This document shows, in pieces, positions 52,375 through 61,925 of a stretch of DNA of 64,000 nt (within the stretch, counting starts at the first letter, position 1; the number at the start of each line of letters is the position of its first letter). The translations under genes and the position numbers were made by a program. The notes beneath the pieces were generated by a model. That model was not told where the DNA came from. It worked only from the letters and a program-made list of their open reading frames with translations, and made no database searches. Where the stretch lies: contig CAICTM010000053.1 in NCBI GenBank assembly GCA_903772945.1, forward strand, positions 1 to 64,000, read 5' to 3'. This DNA comes from Seminavis robusta. Taxonomy: Eukaryota > Bacillariophyta > Bacillariophyceae > Naviculales > Naviculaceae.

Positions 52375-53749
52375 ATGTTTGGTGGAGGCATTCCCTTTGA
52401 ACACTTTGCCCACGGCGGTGGCGGCATGCCAGGGGGCGGCAGGGGCGGTGGTAGCAGTGAACCACCCGAGACGACCAAGCTCTACGAAACTCTGGAGGTA
52501 GAAAAGACTTCCACGCAAAAAGAAATCAAGAAGGCTTACTTCAAGCTTTCCAAAATCCATCATCCAGACAAGGGAGGAGATGAACACAAGTTTAAGGAAA
52601 TCAATGCCGCGTACGAAATTCTGTCCGACCCCGAGAAGAGAGAGAAATACGACAAATACGGATTGGAGGGAGTCAATGACGGTCACAACTACGGAGGTGG
52701 CGAAGCCGAAGACTTGTTTAGCATGTTCTTTGGCGGAGGCGGCCGTCGACGAAGTGCTGGTCCACGCAAGAGTCCCAGTCTCCAACACGCCATCAAGGTA
52801 TCTCTGGAGGATCTCTACAATGGCAAGACTGTCAAATTGGCCATTAACCGCAAGGTGATTGTGGGGGATGTCAAGTCGTGCGATTCCTGTGGTGGACAGG
52901 GAATTAAGCTAGAAGTCCGTCAGTTGGGACCTGGAATGATTACTCAAGTGCAGCGACAATGCCCCGACTGCGGAGGACAAGGCAATACTGCCAAAACCAA
53001 ATCGGAGCGAAAGGTATTGGAAGTTCATGTCGAAAAGGGAATGGCCCACAACGAAAAAATTACTTTCCGTGGAATGGCAGATGAACTGCCCAATATGGAA
53101 CCAGGAGATATCCACTTTATTATTCAACAAAAGGAACACGATTTATTCCGACGAAAGGGGGCTGATCTCCTCGTCACCAAGGATGTCAGTCTCAATCAAG
53201 CACTCACTGGGTTTTCGGTAAGTGAAAAGTTTGGGCATGGTTCGATTATTGCCGACAATTGACTCTTTCTTGGATGGTTTCGTTGCTAATTTGTGTTGTC
53301 CTCTTTTCTCCGAATGTGCTTGATGACAACAATAGTGGAAAATCAAACACTTGGATGGGCGTGACATTATGATCAAAACCAAGCCTGGCCAGATTATTCA
53401 ATGCGAAACCACAGACAGTGAAAGCGGACGAACATTGCCGTTCATCATGATGGTCAAGGACGAGGGAATGCCCAGTCAAGGGAACCCGTTCGTCAAGGGC
53501 AACATGTACATTGCCTTTCATGTCAAGTTCCCCACAACACTGGATGCCAATGTCATTTCCACTCTGCGGTCGTTACTTCCCGATGCTGATATCGAGGAGG
53601 AATACGACCCGGAACAAGTAGAAGAGCATTTCTTGGACGAGGCGGAACTCAAACACTTTGGAAAGGGAGGAGCTGCCGTGTCTTCGAATGAGTACGACAG
53701 TGACGATGAAGGTGGCGGCCCGCAACCGGTGCAGTGCCAGCAATCATAG
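52375..53749 (+). CDS. Type I Hsp40/DnaJ co-chaperone, farnesylated type, lacking one zinc site
   Basis: Co-chaperone that delivers clients to cytosolic Hsp70 (DNAJA/Ydj1 group). Two exons, 52375-53217 and 53336-53749, 118-base GT-AG intron, 418 residues. A Gly-rich start precedes the J domain (about 34-96) with HPD at 63-65; a Gly/Phe-like linker follows ('MFFGGGGRRR'), then the zinc region, the client-binding beta-sandwich domains and the acidic tail. It ends in Cys-Gln-Gln-Ser, a CaaX farnesylation signal like that of human DNAJA1. The cysteine-rich region has only two CxxCGGxG motifs (169-176 and 196-203) instead of four. Those left align with motifs II and III, which form zinc site 2, while I and IV (zinc site 1) are replaced by non-cysteine sequence. 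No frame problem is visible, so this looks like true sequence. Confidence 0.93.
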
Positions 53750-54289
53750 CGTGTCCGCATTGGTTTTTAGAGGAGATTCTTAGTTCGCAGCGCGAAACAC
53801 ATGAGGAGGAGGAGGAGGAGGAATGAACGATGGGGTTGAAGGCACAGGTTGTTGATATGAGTAACATTATATTTAGAGAATGATATTGACCATCTTTTGT
53901 CTTGGCGTTCGGGCTGCAACACTGTGCACATGGAAAGTGCAATGAATACATGTACCCCACTGCTAGCTAGCTAGTGCGGTACAGTAGGCCACAGCTGCCA
54001 ATCATGAGACGAGGGCCAGGACCAGGTCCTCCGAAGCTGCATTTCCACAGTTCCGACACCGCCCGCAATTTCGGTTTGTGAAGAGGTGAACCTTCGGTCT
54101 ACTGTATCCCCAAAAATCATGAAAAAGCCGGCTATACTGGCTAGCTCCCCCAAACTACCTCAGTCTATTTTATTTACAACAGAGGTACCAGAGAGTTAGA
54201 AGAGAAGCAAACATAATATTTTCACAGAAGAATTTGAGGAAGCACCTCTTTGGTTACTACTATAAAATTTTATGAAGATTTTAGACAGA

Positions 54290-54720
54290 AGAGGTGCAAA
54301 GAAAAACTGATGGTAGTTTTTGAGTCCCACAAAAGTGACGCGAGTCTTTTCATACTACACAGGTATTTTAATTTTAAACAACATGATAGTTTTAGCCAAA
54401 GATCAGAAGAGGTGCAAATATGTTTCATTGGAAGGATTTGAGTGGCCAGCGATCGCCAGCGATCGCCAGCGATCGCCGGCGATCGCCAATTGCACCTCTT
54501 GGGTTAACAACTTTAAATTTTTTAGAAGTTTTTAGACAGAAGAGGTGCAAAGAAAAACTGATGGACTCTTTTGAGTCCCACAAAAGCAGCGCCCCGGCGC
54601 AGTGACGCAGAGTCGGCGCAGCGCCATGACGCAGCACCTCTAGGGATAAAACAGATTGCTAAACATGGACAAACCACCCCAGCCTTGAACCAGTTTTCTT
54701 TCAAAACAAAGCAAATTACG
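54290..54720 (+). repeat. Dispersed repeat, copy 2, with internal duplication and GCGATCGCC expansion
   Basis: Matches copy 1 (47850-48170) in the opposite orientation. Inside, about 80 bases are duplicated: 'agacagaagaggtgcaaag' followed by 'aaaaactgatgg' occurs at about 54285 and 54535. The single 'gcgatcgc' of copy 1 is here a run of four 10-base units at about 54449-54488. Confidence 0.85.
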
Positions 54721-54969
54721 TCTCCATTTGAGACGACGCTCCTTTTGGTTACAGTACCCCCTCAGTTGCACTCCGAAATCGATTCGCCCGCATTTACTGT
54801 GGAAAAAAGAGTAGCCGCACTTCAGTTGCAGAATCAACGGTCATGTGTATCGTTAAGTAACAAGTTCCCTTTCGAAAGATTTAGATCGATTTGTGGATAA
54901 AAGAACCGTTGAAGTTACTAAGGTTAAGGATAAACTGATTGCCTGCATCTCGTACCGTTCAAGTCCATC

Positions 54970-55210
54970 ATTAAAGGTGCAGCACTGACTTCTCTCCCTC
55001 ATTGAATTCGTATGGTAAACAGGAGGTAAATCCAAGCTTGGCCGACAACAATAATGCATGGTGAGTGCTTTATCCAATCGGCGGATCGATCGATCCGAGG
55101 TAAGCCTATTATCAAGAGTGTTAATTGAAGGCACAGCGCTGACTTCTCTCCCTCATTGGATTTCTATGGTATTCAGGAGATAAATCCGAGCTTGACCGTC
55201 AACAGGTGAG
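54970..55210. repeat. Direct repeat pair, about 75 bases each
   Basis: 'ctgacttctctccctcatt' followed by a Gly/Ala-type stretch 'caggagNtaaatccNagctt' occurs at about 54980 and 55137, about 155 bases apart, with several mismatches. Each copy is followed within 60 bases by 'gatcgatcga'. Confidence 0.7.
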
Positions 55211-58037
55211 TTGTTTTAATTATTCGAATCGATCGATCGCACCTCTGGTTCTCTGTTATCCAAGCCTCACTCAAGCCGGTCGTCTCCGGTGTAGGGTGTA
55301 AAATACTCATTAGTTTAACAAACTATGGCCACGGAGTGGCTTTTGTGACGCGGGCAAGTGGTGGGGAAGCCCCCACCTAGCTGAGTCGTCATCTACTTAT
55401 TTGCCCAATCAACATGACCTCATCCACTGGCCCAACGTGGAGCCAGCACCAAGTAGACAGATGCCCTGGGTAGGGGGTGAGCACATTGATAGGGAACCTG
55501 CAGCGCAAAACCTGGGTTACAGGGGCTTACACAGGATTTTGTCGTATTGAAACCATTATCACCATAGGGACCGTGAGGACCAGTTAGATTGCCAGACCAA
55601 GAGTGGCTCGCCATAAGTGTGTCTGGTGATCAGGTCCCAAGCTGTGCAAGGGCCTTGGCATGCAAGGCAAGATCCAGCAGAGCCCGTAGGAGGTGTACTC
55701 CTCAGGCTGGACCAGAGCAGGGTGTAACCCATCCAATGCACAAAAATGTTAGATAAGAGGCCAACAAGCAGCAAAAGATGGTCAAATGACACACTGGCAG
55801 TGTGTTCCCAGAGAGGCACAGTGGCTGCTGGAGGTTGTGCTGTTCGAGGGTTGTTGAGTCAATAGAAGGAGAATAAGGGGGCACTGGAGGGCTGGTGCAG
55901 GGAGGGGAGATCCTTTGGTGTTGGAGTTGTGTAGGAGTTGGGATGTAGCATGGTTGATGGTGTGTTGTAGATAGAGGCGTGCCTGTTTCAAGGGTGAGAA
56001 CAAAGGCACCTCCCTGATAGGGTAGGGTGGATTCGGAAGGGTGTGATCCTCAAGATGGCTGCATGCTCTAGGAGCTGTTGGCTGATCATCTGGGAGTGGT
56101 GTAGTCGCGGAGGATGGTGGATGTGGTTGGTTGGGTGAAGTGTGGAGGGGGAATGTCTGGGAGGACCTTGGGTTTGAGTGAAGTAGTGGGTAGACATGGG
56201 GAAGTCATGGTGGATGGGTGGTGGTGGTGGGAGGTGTGTATCCGGAGTATTGACTGTAGTGTCGTTGCTTCAACGCAAGCAATGGAGGTTGCTTGTGAGT
56301 GGCGAGATGATTGATGTAGAAGGGTATCAAGGGGCAATGCACTGAGGCACTGGTAATCAAGGTTATATCAATGTGTGGTTTGTTGCCCTGATCAAAGGCT
56401 GTGGCCAATCTGTGCAGGTATACCATTACCTGCAGGAGAGGATGTATCAGAGCCAAAGCTGTTAGGATTCTTTCAGGGAAAATGGAGAAGTCACGCTATA
56501 GCCAGTAGAGGCAGTGGTGGGGGTAAAGGGGTGTTGTTGGTTGATGGGGCTGTGTTACTGGATGACACTGTGTTGTCTCAAGGCTGGTACTCAATCTGTT
56601 GTAGGGATCAATGCAACAGAGAGTCAAGCCAAGATGTGGAGAGGTACTCGATTCAGGTGGAACTGTGGAAATCACTGGAGAGTCACTCAACAATCAATGA
56701 GAGAGAGAAAGAGTCATTATGTATTAATATCTATGCCACACCACGCTGCAGTTCTGTCTGGGGCTCAATCCTTTGGAGCACCACACTCAGTAGGAGAGTC
56801 AGGTAGTAGCAGAGAGGTGGCTGTGTCAATGAAGTGTTGCCAATCTAGCAAACACGCTAGAGGGGCATTTGTAGTTGTTTGTGGGGTAGGATCCTTTGGA
56901 GAGGAGCTGGATATCCAGGGAGGGGCTGTTGAACGATGAGAGTGCAGCCAAGCCTGGTGATAAGTTTGAAGGACGACTGACTGCAGGGGGCTCTATGCAG
57001 CCGGTGTACTCTAACTCAAGTCCTTACAGGAACTCTGTTGTTGTTTGTTGTTCCTCTGGTGAGGAGTTAGATATAAAGGGGTTGTAACAGCAGTGTCGAT
57101 CAGTCAATCATCTGTATAGGGATAGGACTGGTTGGATCAGTAGTCAGTTCCAACAAGGACGTCGGAGAAACCACTATGGCCGGTGAGAAAGTAGAATACA
57201 GGTGTAATTCTTTCTCGGTGGTCACTGCAGGTATCTCGTGAAGTCCTTTTGATAGAGGAGGCTTCGTTCATCCGTACGGAGGAAGAGTACGTATCGGAGG
57301 AAGAGTACGTTCGCGGGATGATCGATTCACGAAGTAGTGAGTCTTGGATTCAAATCGGTAATTCGATTCGATTCGCGATTCGGATTCGCGATTCGGATGA
57401 GTCAGTCGCCTTAGGGGTAAGGTTAACCGAGCTGTTGGTGTTGGTGGAAGAGGAGGACGATCGTTCGAAGAAGAGGACGGCGACAATGGATTTCTCGGCG
57501 TCAGGAGCTTAGTTCAGAAAGCAACAATACGTATGGGAATTGTTTTCTGTTTGTGCTGGGGAAGCCGGACTTCTTCTTGTGTTCATTTCTTCCAACTTGG
57601 CCGCGGCGGTCGAGAATAGAAAACCGCTCGATCTCGTAGGATTTCAATTGGAGTGCTTTCTAATCTGGACCGGAGAACGCCGCGTTGATAGTCGCTTGAT
57701 AGGGGGTGCGCTTGATAGGAGATGGAGGTATCGATCCTTTCGGTGAAGAGGTTGTAAAGAGAGGAAAAAGGATGTATGTTTTCCGTGATGACGTTGAGTT
57801 GAATCCTATAGTAAAACAGTACTCTTCAACAAGATAACAGAAAACAGGCTTCCTGAGGCTTTCGCTTCGTTTCAAGCTTAAGGTACAAGATGAAGGTAAT
57901 GATACCGAGGTGTGGTGCAAGTGTTGTTGTTCTTGTAGTGACAGATCCAGAGGGGAAGCGCTTCGGTTTTCGGCTTCCCTTGAAAAAGTGGTGGTCGTCT
58001 CCGGTGTAGAAGCGAAAGCCATCCCTCATTCAATCCT

Positions 58038-58429
58038 ATGGACCGCGGGAAGGCAGTCAGTTCTCGGCCCATGACGGCCAAGTTGGTGCAATTTGAAAAG
58101 CAAGGGTAAGTCGCTGGTTTTCTTCAGTTCAGCACAGAAAACAAAACCCATATCTATTTGTTGTTTTCTCTGCTGCACTGCTGACGGCTGGCGAACTACC
58201 ATTGTCGAGTCCTTTTCGATCGACCGCTCTGGATAACAAGAAGATGAGAGGCTACCGCTACGGAGGAGGCTCTGTTAACTCCAGCCCTACCAACAGCCTG
58301 AACAGAGGAGCCTATCGTCGTCGAGTCATTGAAAGGCAACAGCCACCGGAAGAGGCAACAACACACAAGAGAGTGGATCCTCCTACCGGATTCATCCCTT
58401 CTTGTTATTTCCTACTGTTTTGGTGGTGA
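58038..58429 (+). CDS. Possible small two-exon gene of unknown function
   Basis: A candidate of 95 residues from exons 58038-58105 and 58210-58429. The donor GGGTAAGTC and acceptor TCGAG bound a 104-base intron of the size usual here, and the frames join (a Gly codon is split). The predicted protein starts 'MDRGKAVSSRPMTAKLVQFE', is basic and Arg/Tyr/Gly/Ser-rich in the middle ('KKMRGYRYGGGSVNSSPTN') and ends in a short hydrophobic tail. There is no homology I recognise. The acceptor lacks a good pyrimidine tract, so this is a weak call. Confidence 0.3.
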
Positions 58430-58489
58430 TTCCTGTGTCGGTACCCATTTTCCTGTATGCGCAAGTCAAGAACTGTTGCCATTAGCTAT

Positions 58490-59115
58490 ACGATAGCTGG
58501 CTACGATGACTGGATTGACAATGTTCGGTTGTGCATGTATTCGTCATAAGGATCCAATGCAAGGTACCGGTAACGGAGTGTAGCCAGTAAAGCGGAACCT
58601 GAGTGTGTTCGGTACTGTTGCCACTGTCACGGATCGATGTAACTCTACGGTAACTGGCTACAATGGCTGGATTGACAATATTCGGTTGTGCATGTATTCG
58701 TCAAAAGGATCCAATGCGAGGTACCGGTAACCGTAGCGAGCAAAGCCGAACTTTCGGTACTGCTGCCACTGTCGTCGATGTAGCTTTACCGCAGCCGGCT
58801 ACAATGGCTGGATTTATAATGTTCGGTTGTGCATGTATTCGTCATAAGGATCCAATGCAAGATACCGGCAACGGAGTGTAGCCAGCAAAGCGGAACCTGA
58901 GTGTGTTCAGTACTGTTGACACTGTCGCCGATGTAACTGTACGGTAGCCGGCTACAATGGCTGGATTACATGTAACAATATTCGGTTTTGTGCATGTATT
59001 CGTCATAAGGATCCAATGCGAGGTAACCGAGTGCAGCGAGCAAAGCCGAACCTGAGTGTGTTCGGTACTGTTGCCACTGTCAATGATCGATGAACTCTAC
59101 GGTAGCTGGTTGTAA
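58490..59115. repeat. Tandem repeat of about 150 bases, four copies
   Basis: Units beginning 'ggctacaatggctggatt' and containing 'gttcggttgtgcatgtattc', 'gtcataaggatccaatgc' and 'gaacctgagtgtgttcggt' start near 58499, 58650, 58797 and 58950. Units differ by small insertions and substitutions. Two copies contain TACCGGTA. No coding function seen. Confidence 0.85.
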
Positions 59116-59336
59116 CTGTTGGTTGAGGCAAAGGGATACAGGAGACGAGGGCTGAAAAAAACCGAATGTTAGAAGGGAAGACCACCCTCATCCAGACATT
59201 CCAACCAATCTGGAACTGGTTCAAGGTTGGAGTTTGTGGGGTACTACCGAAAATCCCTCTCCCTATCGTAGATTCGATCGAAAGAAGATTTTTCACGATT
59301 TCACTCTTCTGCCGCGCTAGTAGACTAGCTAGTGGG

Positions 59337-60185
59337 ACGATGATGATGGAGGTAGAAACAGAGGAAAAGGACACTAGGGCGAGCCCACCTTTAGATGATA
59401 ATGAAGCCAAAGAGAAGAAGATACCTTCTCCGTGGCAATCGCCGTTCAAGGATCCGGCTAACTCATCCAATGACATGGTCCTCTTGACTCCGACGGCAAG
59501 CAACTGTGAGCCACTGGCATTGGCGTTGCATCAAGTCGCGTCCACCATGTCACGCAATCACAACCGAGGGAGGCCGCTTTGGAGTTCTGCTAGCCATAAT
59601 GGCCACGTGGGCGGCAGACTGGACCACAAGGTGGTGGCGACATTGGAACGAACGTTGGAGCGACAAAAATCCAAATCATCCAGTCGACGAGCCAAACCAC
59701 ATTTGGTACATGTCGTCACAGTAGGCACAACCATGATTCAACAACCACAGACTCGATCAATTGTGGCCCAGGCAGATCACATTGCCGTGGTGCTTTCGTC
59801 GGAAGATGTACTCACCTGGTTGGCCCAAGAATCTGCCAAGACGAACAATCCACGCAATTTCAAACCACCTCCCGTGGACCACCATCCGTTGGTAGAAGAA
59901 TGCCTGCAACACTACTTGTCCAATCCAAGCGATGCCATTTTGTTGCAACGAATTTCCATTGTCCTTCTCATTCGTCCCACAGAAGACTCGGAAATGATGG
60001 AGTCTCTGGTATCGACTTGGAAAGCACACACAAAAAATACCGTGTCGATTGATAGCTTTGTCTGCCGACCGGAGGAACCCTCCAGTTGTCACATGGTAGC
60101 CAAGATGCTTTGGACCCGACTCCACCAAAGTCGATCTCCCGACGAAACACAACTCAGTCAGTTGTTACGTTCGGCATATCCGTAG
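59337..60185 (+). CDS. Hypothetical protein, unknown function
   Basis: A protein I do not recognise. The frame is open from 59166, but the region before 59337 reads as unrelated hydrophobic sequence, and ATGATGATGGAGG at 59337 gives an acidic start followed by a soluble domain of 282 residues. The C-terminal 180 residues look folded: 'HLVHVVTVGTTMIQQPQTR', 'ADHIAVVLSSEDVLTWLAQE', 'CLQHYLSNPSDAILLQRIS', 'IVLLIRPTEDSEMMESLVS' and 'SCHMVAKMLWTRLH', alternating short strands and helices like a Rossmann-type fold. No nucleotide-binding motif is seen. The longer start would add 57 residues with a possible membrane segment. No intron needed. Confidence 0.6.
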   Translation, partial: TMMMEVETEEKDTRASPPLDDNEAKEKKIPSPWQSPFKDPANSSNDMVLLTPTASNCEPLALALHQVASTMSRNHNRGRPLWSSASHNGHVGGRLDHKVVATLERTLERQKSKSSSRRAKPHLVHVVTVGTTMIQQPQTRSIVAQADHIAVVLSSEDVLTWLAQESAKTNNPRNFKPPPVDHHPLVEECLQHYLSNPSDAILLQRISIVLLIRPTEDSEMMESLVSTWKAHTKNTVSIDSFVCRPEEPSSCHMVAKMLWTRLHQSRSPDETQLSQLLRSAYP

Positions 60186-60700
60186 CAGGGAACTGACTAA
60201 TCTACGATGCGTGGGGAAAATGGAAAAAAGGATACCTTTTGGGCAAGGGGGAGTTTGTTTTGACTGGGATAGAAATTTTTAGAAATATAAAATACCTACG
60301 ACTGTAGCTGCATGGTAGTTGGTTTCTGAAATTAGAAAACGAGCAGTAGGATGAATTACCGTATGACACCATCTATCCATTGATGATATATACATCGTAA
60401 CTTCCTCGAATAATCGTCACTGGATGGTAGAGAAGGACTATGGCAGAGCTTCGCTTGTGACACAATGGAAAGTTACAGAGCGTAGCGTACTATGTCATCC
60501 AATAAGATAAGAAAGAGCCAGAATATGCATTGCGAGATGCCACGAAACTAGTGAAAGTATAAAAACCGACGAGTTTAGGATTGAGTGTTGATTGACAACG
60601 GGGTATCCTCATTCATAATTATCCTTTTAGAATCATCATCACATGAACGTATTAACATCATCTCATCCTCCTACACCGTGAAAAATTGTTTGTTGTTTCT
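60186..60700. other. Convergent 3' intergenic region
   Basis: 515 bases, A/T-rich, between two converging genes. No further exon of the lipoyl-domain gene could be found here. Confidence 0.55.
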
Positions 60701-61414
60701 CTACAATGGAACCTGTCCTGTAGTTCCGTAACTCTCAATGTACTGGGTTTGTTGTTTGCTCAATGTCTTGGCCAGAGGCGAATCCTTGGCCAATTGTCCC
60801 CATCCCTTGGCAATGGCGGCCACACTGGCAGGAGCATCTGCTGCTGGAGCGGGTGGTGGTGGTGTTGCAGCTGGAGCGGGGGGTGGTGGCGTGGCAGCGG
60901 CAGGAGCGACGGCTGCCTCCACCTTGGGAGCGGGTGGTGGTGGAGGGGGGGCAACTGCTTCTTCTTTGGCAGGAGCAGCCGGAGCAGGAGCAGCAGCCGG
61001 TGCCTTGTAGTCGGCAAAGGCGGTGATATCTTCTTCTTCCTCCACCGTAACCATAATGGGCACTCCAACGGTAATTTCGTCGGATCCTCCGGCTTCGGCC
61101 AAGAGCTTGGCGACGTATCCGTCATCTTGGGCCTCGAAATCGATGCTGGCCTTGTCGGTTTCAATCTTGGCCAAGGAATCTCCGGCAATGAACGAGTCAC
61201 CTTCCTTGACATACCATTCCGCCAACGATCCCGCTTCCATTGTCGGACTCAGTGCCGGCATTCCCACCACAATGTGATAGGGCAACTCATCCTCGTTAAA
61301 AATAGGGATGGTGCGAGAAAAGGCCGCGAATTGTCGACTACTGACACCAAGCCGTGTGGCTGCTGCTGCTGCCAGGGGACGTCGTGCGAATGATCTTGCC
61401 ACCAGAGATGCCAT
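60701..61414 (-). CDS. Lipoyl-domain protein resembling the N-terminal part of pyruvate dehydrogenase E2/E3BP
   Basis: A 237-residue protein with a mitochondrial presequence ('MASLVARSFARRPLAAAAAT'), then a complete lipoyl domain (about 46-125): 'GMPALSPTMEAGSLAEWYVK', 'EGDSFIAGDSLAKIETDKAS' with lipoylated Lys88, and 'DGYVAKLLAEAGGSDEITVG'. A Pro/Ala hinge of about 70 residues follows, then a short end 'KDSPLAKTLSKQQTQYIESY' with 'GTTGQVPL', which looks like a shortened peripheral-subunit-binding segment. The inner acyltransferase domain of E2 is absent. The start was placed at 61414 because the presequence begins there; the frame is open 52 codons further. It may act as an E3-binding or auxiliary lipoyl carrier of the pyruvate dehydrogenase complex. 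Confidence 0.85.
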   Translation of the reverse strand: MASLVARSFARRPLAAAAATRLGVSSRQFAAFSRTIPIFNEDELPYHIVVGMPALSPTMEAGSLAEWYVKEGDSFIAGDSLAKIETDKASIDFEAQDDGYVAKLLAEAGGSDEITVGVPIMVTVEEEEDITAFADYKAPAAAPAPAAPAKEEAVAPPPPPPAPKVEAAVAPAAATPPPPAPAATPPPPAPAADAPASVAAIAKGWGQLAKDSPLAKTLSKQQTQYIESYGTTGQVPL

Positions 61415-61925
61415 GGTTGCTTGCTTATTACTAGGCTGTGAAAATTGTATGGATGGTCGACACAAACTGACGGAAAGGAGAGTGCAAACAGCACCGGAAA
61501 ACGAAAGGATCTTTGAGTGGTGGTGCCGTCTGTTCCTTCTCAAAGAAGGTCGGAAGATTTCATCGTTCAATCCTTCTTCGCAGCCTTAGCGGCTTACAAT
61601 CAGGCTCCAAATGCGTATCTTCTTCGAAGGCTCGATCTGTTCGGCAAAGCGTTGGCATCTGTGGCTGTCGTCTCCTTCATTCTACTGGGAGAGCAAATCT
61701 TACCACTAGACTCTAGCTGGGCCAAGATCCTCAAAGATATCCTACTATTGATAGAAAGGCGTTGGCATGTCGAGACAGCGGGTCTGAGAGCTACCAGCTG
61801 CCAAATAGATAAAGTTTTATTGTTATCTTCTACAAGATCTCGATTATTTCAAGAATTCTGGCTTTCTCGGTTTTGTGTTCTTCAGACAGCTGTAGCTATA
61901 GCTGCTCAAGCATCATCATTTCACA
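61415..61925. other. Divergent intergenic region
   Basis: 511 bases between two genes for mitochondrion-type proteins. A 149-residue plus-strand frame (61517-61966) overlaps the next start in another frame and has no motif. Confidence 0.5.

Larger units (their letters stand above)
53750..58037. other. Long gene-poor region
   Basis: 4.3 kb with no supported gene. It holds copy 2 of the dispersed repeat (54290-54720), a direct repeat pair (54970-55210), and from about 55260 to 57240 G/T-rich plus-strand sequence with short open frames on both strands and no recognised motif. At about 57350-57400 there are short 'gattcg' repeats. Decayed element sequence is possible but I cannot name a family. 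Confidence 0.5.

Noticed and set aside
56375-56939. Two overlapping 140-residue plus-strand frames
   Set aside because: No domain recognised in either frame; the region is compositionally biased and may be decayed repeat sequence.
57249-57512. 87-residue acidic plus-strand frame
   Set aside because: Overlaps short 'gattcg' repeats; opposite strand is equally open; no motif.
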